A stretch of 64,000 bases of DNA. Origin: Sinorhizobium sp. B11. GTDB lineage: Bacteria > Pseudomonadota > Alphaproteobacteria > Rhizobiales > Rhizobiaceae. A program made the position numbers and the translations under genes. Below, in pieces: positions 17,767 to 27,097 of this stretch. Below the pieces are notes generated by a model. The model saw nothing but the letters and a program-made list of their open reading frames with translations. It did not search any database and had not been told where the DNA came from. The stretch is from positions 2,046,001 through 2,110,000 of the forward strand of contig CP091033.1 in the NCBI GenBank assembly GCA_039725955.1, read 5' to 3'. Position 1 is the stretch's first letter. Every line of letters starts with the position of its first letter.

Positions 17767-17905
17767 AGTTCCTCCTCGAGGCCGAAGCCCCTCCCAAATG
17801 CCGATGGCGCAATCAGCGCCTTGTTCGTGAAACCGGATTTCCTCCTCGAACGCCGGTAAAGCGAGATAACTCTGGCGCCAAAAGAATGTCAATATAATTC
17901 ATCAC

Positions 17906-17921
17906 GTGAAATATATTTCAC
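17906..17921. promoter_or_regulatory. Perfect 16-bp palindrome GTGAAATATATTTCAC, candidate SorC operator
   Basis: GTGAAATATATTTCAC equals its own reverse complement and lies in the 244-bp gap upstream of the binding-protein gene, in an AT-rich stretch unlike its GC-rich surroundings. AT-cored TGAA...TTCA palindromes are typical of sugar-responsive repressors. The operon-encoded SorC regulator is the obvious candidate to bind it. Confidence 0.55.
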
Positions 17922-18010
17922 ATCAAGGGCACGACGCAGACGCCGTGGTCCACCACGATGGCCTGTAAAGCAGCGATCAGCCGATTTGGAATCCTGACTG
18001 TCGACCCGGC

Positions 18011-19240
18011 CTAGCCAGCGTTGCCGATCACTTCGTCGGCAGCCCGCAGTCCGCTCTCCCATGCCCCGTGCGCGGTCGAGAAATCGGATTGATGCGTCGC
18101 TTCGCCGGCAAAGAACAGCCGGTCGGCGACGGGCTTCGCCAGGATGGCTCGCGCACCCGCATGGCCCGGCAGCGCATGGCTGTAGGAGCCTCGAACCCAA
18201 TCCGTGTGGCACCAGGACGAAGCTGTCAGGGGCCGCAGATGGCGGCGGATGTTGTTTCCGAGCAATGATGACAGCTGCTCGAGCGCAAAGGTAAAGGCGT
18301 CGAGCAAGCCAGCCTGTTCGATGACGACGGCGCCCTTGCCGCCGAAGAAGCCTTCGACGACGGGGCGGCCGAGCGGCCGGATATAATAGCTGCCGGTCTG
18401 GTCGTTTCGGGCATCGCCAAGCAGATGGGTTTCCGGTTCGAGACCGTGATTGCCATGGAGTTCCATGAAGAGCTTGTCGGCAAGGCCGAGCGGCAATTGT
18501 GCTGCGGCATGCAGATGCTCATCGGCCTCAGGGTCGAAGACGATAATGCCGCGGGCAAGTACGTTGGTCGAAACCGTGACGATCACAGCATTGGCACTGA
18601 CCGGACCGCGATCGGTTTCAAGTCGGACACCCCCACTCGTCAGCGCAACATGGCGCACCGGTGTCGACAGACGCAGCGTCACATCGGGAACGGCAGCGGC
18701 GATAAGGCTTCCATAGCCTTCGTGCACCCGCCAATTAGCATCGGTTGCGGCATTGTCATAAGCAAGGAAATCGGCAACAGACAGCCGCTCGAGCGGCGCC
18801 CCGTTCAGATAACCTGACAGCGACTGACAATAGGCGTTCCATTCGCCGCCGGGTTCCAGCGCGTCCGATGCCCTGTCGCTTGCCGGCGGATTGGCCCGCA
18901 GCTGCTCTTCAAGCGCGCCCCAGGCGGCAGCGGCGGCCTTGCGTTCCTCCGGAGGGAAACCGAGATCGCGCCACTGGTTCTGCCAGGCCGTCGGCCCCCG
19001 CTCGATCGTGAAGCCGGCCTCACTGCCGATCGCGACAAGCGGATTGCGCTCGGCCGAATGCAGCCAACCGCAGCCCATATCGAGCGACATGCCGGAAAGT
19101 TCGACGGTCCAGGCACGACCGCCGACACGGTTGCTGGCTTCGAGAACGACGACCGAACGGCCGGCACCGGCGAGCTTTCGCGCCGCTGCAATGCCCGCCG
19201 CGCCGGCACCGATAACAGCCACATCGTAGTCCATCGTCAC
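18011..19240 (-). CDS. Flavin-containing amine oxidase family protein
   Basis: FAD-dependent oxidoreductase of 409 aa in the monoamine oxidase / phytoene desaturase superfamily. The dinucleotide motif YDVAVIGAGAAGIAAARKLAGAG is followed by VVVLEASNRVGGRAWT, the family's extended FAD site, and the C-terminal FAD motif DRLFFAGEATHQSDFSTAHGAWESGLRAADEV. A GTG at 19240 and an ATG at 19234 are both possible starts, with AGGCGAGG nearby. It lies between the polyol operon and a divergent antiporter gene, and is probably transcribed on its own. The substrate could be a polyamine or other amine and is not predictable here. Confidence 0.88.
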   Translation of the reverse strand: MTMDYDVAVIGAGAAGIAAARKLAGAGRSVVVLEASNRVGGRAWTVELSGMSLDMGCGWLHSAERNPLVAIGSEAGFTIERGPTAWQNQWRDLGFPPEERKAAAAAWGALEEQLRANPPASDRASDALEPGGEWNAYCQSLSGYLNGAPLERLSVADFLAYDNAATDANWRVHEGYGSLIAAAVPDVTLRLSTPVRHVALTSGGVRLETDRGPVSANAVIVTVSTNVLARGIIVFDPEADEHLHAAAQLPLGLADKLFMELHGNHGLEPETHLLGDARNDQTGSYYIRPLGRPVVEGFFGGKGAVVIEQAGLLDAFTFALEQLSSLLGNNIRRHLRPLTASSWCHTDWVRGSYSHALPGHAGARAILAKPVADRLFFAGEATHQSDFSTAHGAWESGLRAADEVIGNAG

Positions 19241-19337
19241 GGCTTGCCTCGCCTTTTGTCATCACCTTGATAGGCTTCAGCTTTACATGGGAGCCGCACC
19301 CGCTTCAATGCGACGGAAAGCCTGCTACTATGCCGAC

Positions 19338-20879
19338 ATGACCTTCTTCGAAACCCTCGTCGCCCTTCTCGCTGTCGCCATCCTGCTCCTGCAGATCACC
19401 CGGCGCATGCATCTGCCCTATCCGGGTATTCTGGCTGCTGCCGGCGTGGGCGTGGCGATGCTGCCCGGCGCGCCTGTCATCCCGATCGATCCGCCGACGG
19501 CGCTTGCCCTGTTCATCGCGCCCGTCCTCGTCGATTCCGCCTATGACTTCCCGATGGGGGCTGCGCGGCGCATGCTGCTGCCGCTGATCTTCTATGCCGT
19601 CATCGCCGTGCTGGTGACAACAGGCGTGGTGGTGTCGATCAGCATGCTGACCGTTGGCTTGCCGATCGCGGTGGCGGTCACACTTGGCGCCATCGTTGCA
19701 CCGCCTGATGCTGCTGCGGCGACCGCCGTGCTTTCCAATCTGCCGGTGGACCGCCGCGTGGATGCTCTGCTGAAGGGCGAAAGCCTCTTCAACGATGCAA
19801 CGGCGCTATTGTTGTTCGGAGCCGCACTCACGGTCCAGGCGCGCGGCGGGCTCGATGGCGCGACTGCCCTCCAGATCGGCTTTGCAGCACCCGGCGGCAT
19901 TTTGCTCGGCATCGCCTTCGGCTTTTTCGTCTCGCGGCTCCGGCCGATCACCGAAAACACGGTCGGTGGCACCCTGCTGCAATTCGTCTATGCCTTTTCG
20001 ACCTGGCTGATCGCCGAGCATCTGCATCTCTCGGCCGTACTGGCAACGGTTGCGAGCGCCATGACGATCGCCACACTGTCGACGGTCGACGATTCCCCGC
20101 GCATGCGGGTGCATTCCTTCGCCGTCTGGACGACGGTCGTCTTCCTGCTGAACGTCGTCGCCTTCCTGCTCATGGGGCTGCAGGCGCGCAGCATCGTCGA
20201 ATCCATGTCGGCCGAGGCGCTCGAGCGGGCGCTCGGCTTTGCCGGAATCGTCGTGGTCGGCGTCATCCTGGCGCGCCTGGCGATGGCCTTCCTGCTGCAT
20301 GCGTTCGTCACCTTGCGTCACCGGCGCGGCGGTGTTCTGGCGCCTTTCAGGCACGGGGAGACCTTCCTGGTCGGCTGGTCGGGCATGCGCGGCCTCGTCA
20401 CGCTTGCCACCGCCTTCGCGCTGCCCGCCGATTTTCCGGACCGCGATCTCGTGGTGCTGACAGCCTTTGCGGTGGTGCTGGCAACGCTCGTCATCCAGGG
20501 AGCGACGCTCGCACCGATGATCCATTTCCTGAAACTCGGGCGGCAACGCCAAGTCCATGACGAACTGGAAGCAGCAAGGCGCTCGCTCGCCGAGGCGGCA
20601 TTCCAGCGGCTTGAAAAGGAAGGCGGCGTCGAGGCCGAGGCGATCAGGACGGTCTGCAAGGACCACTGGACGGTGCCCTCGGACCTTGACGGAGCCTCGC
20701 CGCTCGAGCGGCGCCGCAAACTGACAATCGCCGCCGTGATCGCCCAGCGCCAGCGTCTGGAGGAACTGCGCGACAAGGACAGGATCGGCGCGACGCAATA
20801 TCTCGAACTGCAGGAAGATCTCGACTGGAAGCAGCTCTCGGTCGGCTCCGACGAGGATCGGCGCATTACCGAGAGCTAG
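19338..20879 (+). CDS. CPA1-family Na+/H+ antiporter
   Basis: Inner-membrane cation/proton exchanger of 513 aa. About twelve hydrophobic segments cover residues 1-400; the ion-binding motif GAIVAPPDAAAATAVL and the downstream GESLFNDATALLLF match NhaP/CPA1 proteins. A hydrophilic C-terminal tail (from about 410) is charged and helical (DELEAARRSLAEAAFQRLEKEGG). I chose the ATG at 19338, where the first membrane helix starts; no good ribosome site precedes it, and an in-frame ATG at 19287 would add 17 non-hydrophobic residues. The role is pH or sodium homeostasis. The gene appears monocistronic. Confidence 0.9.
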   Translation: MTFFETLVALLAVAILLLQITRRMHLPYPGILAAAGVGVAMLPGAPVIPIDPPTALALFIAPVLVDSAYDFPMGAARRMLLPLIFYAVIAVLVTTGVVVSISMLTVGLPIAVAVTLGAIVAPPDAAAATAVLSNLPVDRRVDALLKGESLFNDATALLLFGAALTVQARGGLDGATALQIGFAAPGGILLGIAFGFFVSRLRPITENTVGGTLLQFVYAFSTWLIAEHLHLSAVLATVASAMTIATLSTVDDSPRMRVHSFAVWTTVVFLLNVVAFLLMGLQARSIVESMSAEALERALGFAGIVVVGVILARLAMAFLLHAFVTLRHRRGGVLAPFRHGETFLVGWSGMRGLVTLATAFALPADFPDRDLVVLTAFAVVLATLVIQGATLAPMIHFLKLGRQRQVHDELEAARRSLAEAAFQRLEKEGGVEAEAIRTVCKDHWTVPSDLDGASPLERRRKLTIAAVIAQRQRLEELRDKDRIGATQYLELQEDLDWKQLSVGSDEDRRITES

Positions 20880-20904
20880 GTCACCTGAAACGGGCTAGGC
20901 GCCT

Positions 20905-21711
20905 TCAGCGGATGCTGAACGGGAAATATTTCGCGTTGATCGTATCGTAGGTATCGTTGGCCTGGATCTCCTCGAGCGCTGCATTGAGCCTGTCCAGCAG
21001 CGGTTTGTCGGTCGGACGCACGGCGATACCGGCTCCGTCGCCGAAATATTCGGTATTCTTGATATCGTCGCCCTTGAATTCGCAGCAGCTGCCAGCCTTG
21101 GTGTTTGCGAGCCAGTCATAGACCGCGAGCTTGTCTTCCAGGATGATATCGACCTTGTCGTCAGCAAGACCCTTGTAGAGATCCGGCGATGCCTGGAATA
21201 CGGTCGTGGCGATACCGCCGTAGAACTTCTTGGCGTAGGACTCCTGGGAGGTCGCTGCCGTCACCCCGAGCCGTAGCTTCTTCAGATCTTCGGGTGACGT
21301 GCCGGCAATGTCGAACTTCTTGCGCGCGATGAAGACCGTCGGGCTGTCATAATATTTCTGCGTGAAGGCGACCTTTTCTCGCCGCTCCGCGCTCATCGAC
21401 ATCGACGAAATGATTGCGTCATACTTGTTGTCGAGCAGGTTCGGGATCATCGCAGTCCATTCCTGGATGACGAATTCGCACTTCAATTTCGCGGCCTCGC
21501 AGAGGGCCTTGGCGATATCCACGTCGAAGCCCTGAAGCTGGTTATTGGAATCGACATAGTTGAACGGCGGAAACGCGCCCTCGACAGCTATGCGGATGCT
21601 GTCGCTTTCGGCAGCCCGGACGGCCGCGGGCATAAAAATGCCGACCGAAACAACGGTCGCACAAACAAATGCAAAGAACTTCGAACGGTAGAGAGATCCC
21701 AATCGCAACAT
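20905..21711 (-). CDS. Polar amino-acid ABC transporter binding protein (ArgT/HisJ-like)
   Basis: Periplasmic binding protein of 268 aa with a type II (SBP_bac_3) fold. The signal peptide spans about MLRLGSLYRSKFFAFVCATV to AVRAA. Mature motifs include IRIAVEGAFPPFNYVD, GFDVDIAKALCEAAKLKCEFV, ISSMSMSAERREKVAFTQKYYDSP and the conserved RLGVTAATSQESYAKK. Binding of lysine, arginine, ornithine or histidine is typical of this group. The ATG at 21711 follows AAGGTG. No permease or ATPase genes are adjacent, so it is an orphan subunit that must work with a transporter encoded elsewhere or act as a sensor-linked binder. Divergent from the GGDEF-EAL gene. Confidence 0.9.
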   Translation of the reverse strand: MLRLGSLYRSKFFAFVCATVVSVGIFMPAAVRAAESDSIRIAVEGAFPPFNYVDSNNQLQGFDVDIAKALCEAAKLKCEFVIQEWTAMIPNLLDNKYDAIISSMSMSAERREKVAFTQKYYDSPTVFIARKKFDIAGTSPEDLKKLRLGVTAATSQESYAKKFYGGIATTVFQASPDLYKGLADDKVDIILEDKLAVYDWLANTKAGSCCEFKGDDIKNTEYFGDGAGIAVRPTDKPLLDRLNAALEEIQANDTYDTINAKYFPFSIR

Positions 21712-21866
21712 ATCAATCACCTTGACGTAGAGCCCGATCGCCAAGCTTGCATCGGCAAGCGTTGCGCAATGAGCAGCCAATCACAAAACGATTAAAAAGC
21801 TCATCATTTTGGGCCATTAATTTTGATGCTGCTTGAAAAGCTTTTTGTAAACAATCGAGGTCAGTA

Positions 21867-24197
21867 TTGGCGCGCTCGGGAGAAGACTGCGTGCCTGCTG
21901 ATCCGTCTTTAAGATTATTCACTCATAGAAAGGCCTGGACATCGTCCGGGTCGATACTGGTGCTGCTTGCGATCAGCGGCCTGGCAATTCTTGGGCTGGT
22001 GTTCCTGGCTGCCATCTGGGCCGGGAGGGAAAGCGACGCCGCCGCTCTCGATCGGCAGCGCCAGCTCGTCAACAGCCGGCTTCTGGATCAGGTCCAGCGG
22101 GTATCGCAGGACATCCAGCTGATGGGCGCCGGTTACGCCTCGCTGCTGGTGTCGGATTCGGCAACGACCGGCGGCAAGAGCGGCGCGACATCGGCCGGGG
22201 CGTTCGGGAAGATCGCGACGACGGTATTCGGCTACAATGCAGCATTCCTGGTGACCCCGGCAGGCGAGCTCGCCCTGCAGTCCGATACCGAAACGAAACG
22301 TCGCTTTAAATGGGTGCGGCCGCTGCTTCAGCCCATGATCCAGGATCTTGAAGCAAGGCAACACGGTGCGCCGCAGGGACCGAGTTCGGATCCGGAACCC
22401 AGCCGGGTGGAGCTGATGCGTCTCGAGGGCCGGCCTTCGGTCGCCGGCGTCGTTTCGGTCACGGGCTCTTCGAAAGTGGATCCGCAGCAAGCAAATGATG
22501 CCAACAGGCTCTACCTCGTGGCGTTCCGCTTCCTCGACGGCGCCACGCTCGATACGCTGAGCCGGGAACAGGGGCTGGCAGGCGCGCGCTATGCCCGCAC
22601 TGCGGATCAGGAGCAGAATGAGGTCGCCTTCGAAATCGAGGCGACGACGACGGGCGAACCGATCGGCTTCATCATCTGGAGGCCGGACCTGCCGGGCACA
22701 CGCGTCATCGGCCGGCTCGTTCCCGTGCTTTCCGTTGCCGGTCTCGTCATCGCTGGCCTGTTCTTCGCCTTGATGGGCCGGTTGCGCGGCAGCCTCAGGG
22801 AACTCAGCGCCAGCGAACTTCATGCCCGGCATCTTTCGCTGCATGACGTGCTGACGGGCCTGCCGAACCGGGCGCTCTTTGCGGCCCGTTTTGAGCAATG
22901 CCTCGCGGCCATGAAATCACCTGGCGAGCATGCCGTCCTTGCCCTTGTCGATCTCGACAAATTCAAGGAGGTGAACGACATCCACGGGCATGCTGCCGGA
23001 GACGAGCTGCTGCGCGGCGCCGTCGACAGGATGAATGCCCTGATCGAAACGGGCGACACGCTTGCAAGGCTCGGCGGCGATGAATTCGCCCTGCTTCTTC
23101 CCCATGTCAGGGAGGGTGACGACAGCTACATCCTGCTTTGCAACACCATCATCGAGGCGCTGAGCAGGCCGTTCCAGCTGCGCGGCGGCGACGTTGTCGT
23201 CCGCATCGGATGCTCGATCGGCACCGCAGCCTTTCATGATGCGGCTGAGGCGACCAGCGAGATATTGCGGCGTGCGGACGTCGCCCTTTATGAAGCCAAG
23301 ACCAGCGGGCGCGGGCGCCTGATCGAATATGAACCCTCCCTGGATCATCGGGTCGAGGCACGGGAAAATCTCAAGAACGATCTTCGCCTGGTGCTGGAGG
23401 GTCCGACGCACCTCTCCGACAGCGCAGAAATTGTACGTCCGAGTGATCCCGGCCATCTCGAGGTCTTCTTCCAGGGTGTGCATCGTGCCGACGCGCATGG
23501 AAGACTTTCGGGGGCGGAAGCGCTCGTGCGGTGGCGCCATCCCACCCTTGGACTGTTGTCGCCGGACAAGTTCATCCCGATCGCCGAGGAAGCCGGCATG
23601 ATCGACCAGCTTGGCGGCTGGGTGCTGAGGAACGCCGCGAAGGCAGCGGCAAGCTGGCCAGCCGATATGTCGGTCGCCGTCAACGTCTCCCCCTCGCAGA
23701 TCCGGCATCGCGACTTCGACCGCTACGTGCTGTCGATCCTTTCGGAAACGGGCCTGTCACCATCGCGCCTCGAACTGGAACTGACGGAAGCCGCCCTCTT
23801 CAACATCGACGAGGGCGCGCAAGGCACACTCGGCAGGCTTCGATCCCAGGGGATCCGAATTGCGCTCGACGATTTCGGCACCGGCTTCTCGTCGCTCAGC
23901 CACCTCATCCAGTTCAATATCGACCGGATCAAGATCGACCGGTCCTTCGTACGGTTGCTGGGAACGCAGGCCGAGGGCGCCGCCATCGTTTCGGCGATCC
24001 TGGGCCTCAGCCGCACGCTTGGAAAAGCGACGACGGCGGAAGGTGTCGAGACCGAAGGGCAGCGGGATTTTCTCGTCGCTGCAGGCTGCAACGACCTGCA
24101 GGGCTTCCTGTTCTCCCGTCCTGTGCCGCTGGCTGACTTCGTGTCGTCATTGCCATCCACCGAAGCTATGCGGCCACCGTCGGCTGCCACACCCTGA
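21867..24197 (+). CDS. Membrane GGDEF-EAL cyclic-di-GMP protein
   Basis: Bifunctional-type cyclic-di-GMP protein of about 776 aa. It has a membrane segment at about 28-52, a periplasmic sensor region of roughly 220 residues, a second membrane segment near 275-297, a GGDEF domain with intact LGGDEF near 402-406, and an EAL domain with GAEALVRW near 551, ELELTE, DDFGTGFSSL, KIDRSF and TAEGVET. Both catalytic sites look competent. The allosteric I-site RxxD is replaced by ETGD. The EAL entry motif, normally YQP, is FFQG and is preceded by an extra segment of about 15 residues. The start is a TTG at 21867 after CGAGG; a GTG at 21891 after GGGAGA is equally possible. Confidence 0.88.
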   Translation: MARSGEDCVPADPSLRLFTHRKAWTSSGSILVLLAISGLAILGLVFLAAIWAGRESDAAALDRQRQLVNSRLLDQVQRVSQDIQLMGAGYASLLVSDSATTGGKSGATSAGAFGKIATTVFGYNAAFLVTPAGELALQSDTETKRRFKWVRPLLQPMIQDLEARQHGAPQGPSSDPEPSRVELMRLEGRPSVAGVVSVTGSSKVDPQQANDANRLYLVAFRFLDGATLDTLSREQGLAGARYARTADQEQNEVAFEIEATTTGEPIGFIIWRPDLPGTRVIGRLVPVLSVAGLVIAGLFFALMGRLRGSLRELSASELHARHLSLHDVLTGLPNRALFAARFEQCLAAMKSPGEHAVLALVDLDKFKEVNDIHGHAAGDELLRGAVDRMNALIETGDTLARLGGDEFALLLPHVREGDDSYILLCNTIIEALSRPFQLRGGDVVVRIGCSIGTAAFHDAAEATSEILRRADVALYEAKTSGRGRLIEYEPSLDHRVEARENLKNDLRLVLEGPTHLSDSAEIVRPSDPGHLEVFFQGVHRADAHGRLSGAEALVRWRHPTLGLLSPDKFIPIAEEAGMIDQLGGWVLRNAAKAAASWPADMSVAVNVSPSQIRHRDFDRYVLSILSETGLSPSRLELELTEAALFNIDEGAQGTLGRLRSQGIRIALDDFGTGFSSLSHLIQFNIDRIKIDRSFVRLLGTQAEGAAIVSAILGLSRTLGKATTAEGVETEGQRDFLVAAGCNDLQGFLFSRPVPLADFVSSLPSTEAMRPPSAATP

Positions 24198-24227
24198 GCG
24201 GCTGATCGTCTTTAAAAAGCGGCCGCG

Positions 24228-26195
24228 TCACGGCCTCTTGCCGATCATCCAGACAAGGTAAGGCGCACCGGCGAAGGCCGCAAAAAGGCCGAGCGGCAGC
24301 TCGTAGGGGAAGGTTACGGTGCGGGCGCCGAGGTCGGCGATCACCATCAGCACAGCGCCAATCACAGCCGAGGCGACAAGGCGGCTGCCTGGCTTTTCGA
24401 AGCCGGCGCGGTGGGCGATGTGGGGAGCCATCAGGCCGACAAAACTCAAGGGGCCGACAAGCAGCGAGGCGGCAGCGGTCGCAATGCCTGCCGTCAGCAC
24501 CATCATCATGCGGGCGCCGACCAACGGCAGGCCGAGGGCCAAGGCGGTGGGTGCTCCAAGCGGCAGGATTGTCAGCCACCGCGTGAAGATCAGGCCGATG
24601 ATCAGGGTAAGAAGAGTAAGGGCGGCGAGGAACGCTGCAACGTCGGGCGTCGCCGCCGCAGCCGAGCCGCCAAGCCAGGCAAGAATCTGCCAGGCGCGCT
24701 GATCACCAACGGCAAGAAGAGCGCTGAGGATCGCCGAGCTGAAGGCGCTGACGGAAATACCTGCAAGCAGCAACCGCTCCGGCGGAAGATGCCGGCGGGC
24801 GGCAAAGAGCGCCACGAGCGCGAGCACGATGACCGCGCCACCGCCGGCCCCGAGGAAGAGTTCGAACGCGCCGGCACTGGCGGAGAAACTCAAGGCAACG
24901 GCATAACCGACACCGGCACCGCCGCTGACACCCAGCACCTCCGGGCTTGCCATCGGATTGCCGGTGAGGCGCTGCAGGATGGTGCCAGCCATGGCAAGCA
25001 GGCCGCCGGCGGCGGCCGACGCAACCAGTCGCGGCCAGCGGGCGGGAAAGAGCTCCCAGAAGAGATCGCCGCCAAGCAACATCCAACCGTCAGGCAGGCG
25101 AGCAATGCAGAGGGCCGCCCAGACGAGCGGCGGCAGGAGGCAAAGGATGAAGAGGAGCCGCGACAACGGCGCACGGGAAACGACGATGCTGTCGGGCGGT
25201 TGCGGCGGCTCGACGGCGCGCACCTGCGGCAGCAGCCAGATGAGCAGCGGGCCGCCGATCAGCGCCGTCACCGATCCCGTCGGGAAGGTTTCGCCGGCCG
25301 AGGCGGCAACGAGCTGGACGACGCCATCGCAGAACCAGAGCAAGAGGGCGCCGGCGACAGGCGACAGAAGCAGGATGCTGCGTGTCGTGCGGATACCCGC
25401 CAGACGCACCAGTGCCGGGGCGGCAAGACCGACAAAGCTGACGAGGCCGACGGCAGCGGCAACGCCGGCGCTCAACGCCACGGCAAGGCTGGCAACGGCT
25501 ATGCGCGTGCCGGCGAGCGCGACACCCAGCGAGCGGGCACCGCTGTCGCCGAGGCCAAGCACGGTCAGCGGACGCAGCAACAGGAGGGTGACGGCGATGC
25601 CGAGCAGCAGCTCCAGACCAAGTGTTATCGTCGTCGACCAGTCCTGCTGGCTGAGCGAGCCACCGTTCCAGGTCACCAGCGACATCAGATATTCACCCTG
25701 CGAGAGCGTCATTGCCGCCGACAGCGCGCTGCAGGTGATGCCGACGAGAAGACCGGAAACCGCCATCGTGATGGGCTCGAAGCTGCGACGCCAACCGAGC
25801 AGGAAGACGAGAGCCATCGCCGCAGCGGCACCGGCAAGCGCGACGAAGGCGCGGTAGCCATCGAGCACTTCAGGAAAGAAGAGCGTCGCCGCGACGATTG
25901 CAAGCTGCGCGCCCGAGGAGACGCCGAGCGTCGAGGGATCGGCGATCGGGTTGCGCAGCAGGCGCTGCAAGAGGGCGCCGGCAAGACCGAGAGCGGCACC
26001 GGCCAGTATCACGACCGCTCCGCGCGGCAGAACGGCATAGGCGAAAATGATCTGCTGCGTCGTCATCCGCCCGGCATCGAAAGGCAGGGACGGCCAGTCG
26101 GCCAGAGGCAGATGGTTCAGCGCTGACCAAAGGAAGAGGCCGGCAGAGGCGGCAAGGGCCAGAAGTGCTGCTGATAATGCGGCGGGTCTCGTCAC
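24228..26195 (-). CDS. fhuB: FhuB-type fused siderophore permease
   Basis: Inner-membrane permease of 655 aa made of two tandem FecCD-type units of about 325 residues, as in E. coli FhuB. Each half repeats the same landmarks: GALLQRLLRNPIADPSTLGVSSGA in unit 1 and GTILQRLTGNPMASPEVLGVSGGA in unit 2, then GLVSFVGLAAPALVR and GPLSFVGLMAPHIAHRAG. It would pass iron-hydroxamate complexes to the cytoplasm. Its start overlaps the binding-protein stop by 4 nt. No FhuC ATPase gene is present in the operon, which otherwise has receptor, binding protein and permease, so an ATPase from elsewhere is needed. Convergent with the GGDEF-EAL gene. Confidence 0.93.
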   Translation of the reverse strand: MTRPAALSAALLALAASAGLFLWSALNHLPLADWPSLPFDAGRMTTQQIIFAYAVLPRGAVVILAGAALGLAGALLQRLLRNPIADPSTLGVSSGAQLAIVAATLFFPEVLDGYRAFVALAGAAAAMALVFLLGWRRSFEPITMAVSGLLVGITCSALSAAMTLSQGEYLMSLVTWNGGSLSQQDWSTTITLGLELLLGIAVTLLLLRPLTVLGLGDSGARSLGVALAGTRIAVASLAVALSAGVAAAVGLVSFVGLAAPALVRLAGIRTTRSILLLSPVAGALLLWFCDGVVQLVAASAGETFPTGSVTALIGGPLLIWLLPQVRAVEPPQPPDSIVVSRAPLSRLLFILCLLPPLVWAALCIARLPDGWMLLGGDLFWELFPARWPRLVASAAAGGLLAMAGTILQRLTGNPMASPEVLGVSGGAGVGYAVALSFSASAGAFELFLGAGGGAVIVLALVALFAARRHLPPERLLLAGISVSAFSSAILSALLAVGDQRAWQILAWLGGSAAAATPDVAAFLAALTLLTLIIGLIFTRWLTILPLGAPTALALGLPLVGARMMMVLTAGIATAAASLLVGPLSFVGLMAPHIAHRAGFEKPGSRLVASAVIGAVLMVIADLGARTVTFPYELPLGLFAAFAGAPYLVWMIGKRP

Positions 26196-27097
26196 GGCAT
26201 TTCCCCCGACGACAGCATCGCCGCCTGGAAGAGCCGCGTGAAGCGTGCGGCGGCGATGATGCCGCCATAGGGATTGATGTTGCCGAGCATCAGCACGCGG
26301 CCAGAGCGCACTGGCTGCAGCGATTGCCAGATCATGCTCTCCTTCAAGCCGTTGCGGGCCTCGACCGGGATATCGGAAATGATGACGATGCGGGCTTCGG
26401 GGTCGGCCGCGAGATTTTCGATCGGCACCGGCGCGGCAAACGTATAGCGGGAGCGGTCCGTCCAGGCATTCGGCAGGCCGAGACGGCCGAGGATATCGCC
26501 GAACATGCTGTCTGCGCCGAAGACACGCACATGCCTGGCATCGCCGATGTTGACGAGATAGGTCGGCCGGGACGCAAATGCCTGCAGGCTGAGGCGTGTC
26601 TCCTCGACGAGCGCTGCCTGTTGCTCCACCACAGCACGTGCTCGCTCCTCGAGGCCGAGTTCGCTGGCGAGCGCGGAGACGGCATCGATTGCCTTCTGAT
26701 AGGGCGGCTCTCCCCTGTTGTAAAATGGCAGCGACAAGACAGGCGCGATCGCCCGGAAGCTTGCCTCGAACCTGACATAGAAGGGCGAAATCAGGATGAG
26801 GTCCGGGCGCAGCAGGCGCAGGAGTTCGAGGTTCGGCGATCCGCGCAGGCCGAGATCGGCAACCGAGGGATCGAGCACAGGTTCGACCGCATCCTTGCGG
26901 AACTGCACGAGTTCGGTCGCAGCGACCGGCATGACGCCGAGCGCGACCAGTGTCTCCAGCATAGCCCAGTCGATCGCCGCGATGCGCTTCGGTGTTTCCG
27001 CAAGGGTCTTTCCCGGAACGGCGAAGGCCGCCAGCAGGGCAAGCGCCCGCCGACGGCTGATGCCTCGTCCGTTTTCGTCTCGAAATTCACTCACCAT
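26192..27097 (-). CDS. fhuD: Iron-hydroxamate binding protein (FhuD-like)
   Basis: Periplasmic type III binding protein of 301 aa for ferric hydroxamates. The N-terminus GISRRRALALLAAFAVPGKTLA is a twin-arginine-like signal peptide. The mature part has RIAAIDWAMLETLVALGVMPVA, DLGLRGSPNLELLRLLRPDLILISPF and GRVLMLGNINPYGG, typical of FhuD. The start overlaps the receptor stop by 7 nt if the ATG at 27097 is used; a GTG at 27094 is an alternative. It overlaps fhuB by 4 nt. Tight packing receptor-FhuD-FhuB supports one transcript. Confidence 0.9.
   Translation of the reverse strand: MVSEFRDENGRGISRRRALALLAAFAVPGKTLAETPKRIAAIDWAMLETLVALGVMPVAATELVQFRKDAVEPVLDPSVADLGLRGSPNLELLRLLRPDLILISPFYVRFEASFRAIAPVLSLPFYNRGEPPYQKAIDAVSALASELGLEERARAVVEQQAALVEETRLSLQAFASRPTYLVNIGDARHVRVFGADSMFGDILGRLGLPNAWTDRSRYTFAAPVPIENLAADPEARIVIISDIPVEARNGLKESMIWQSLQPVRSGRVLMLGNINPYGGIIAAARFTRLFQAAMLSSGEMP

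Noticed and set aside
24411..26126. 571-codon plus-strand ORF opposite fhuB
   Set aside because: Composition is extreme in Arg, Gly, Glu and Asp as expected for an antisense frame of a hydrophobic membrane protein; fhuB is clearly real.
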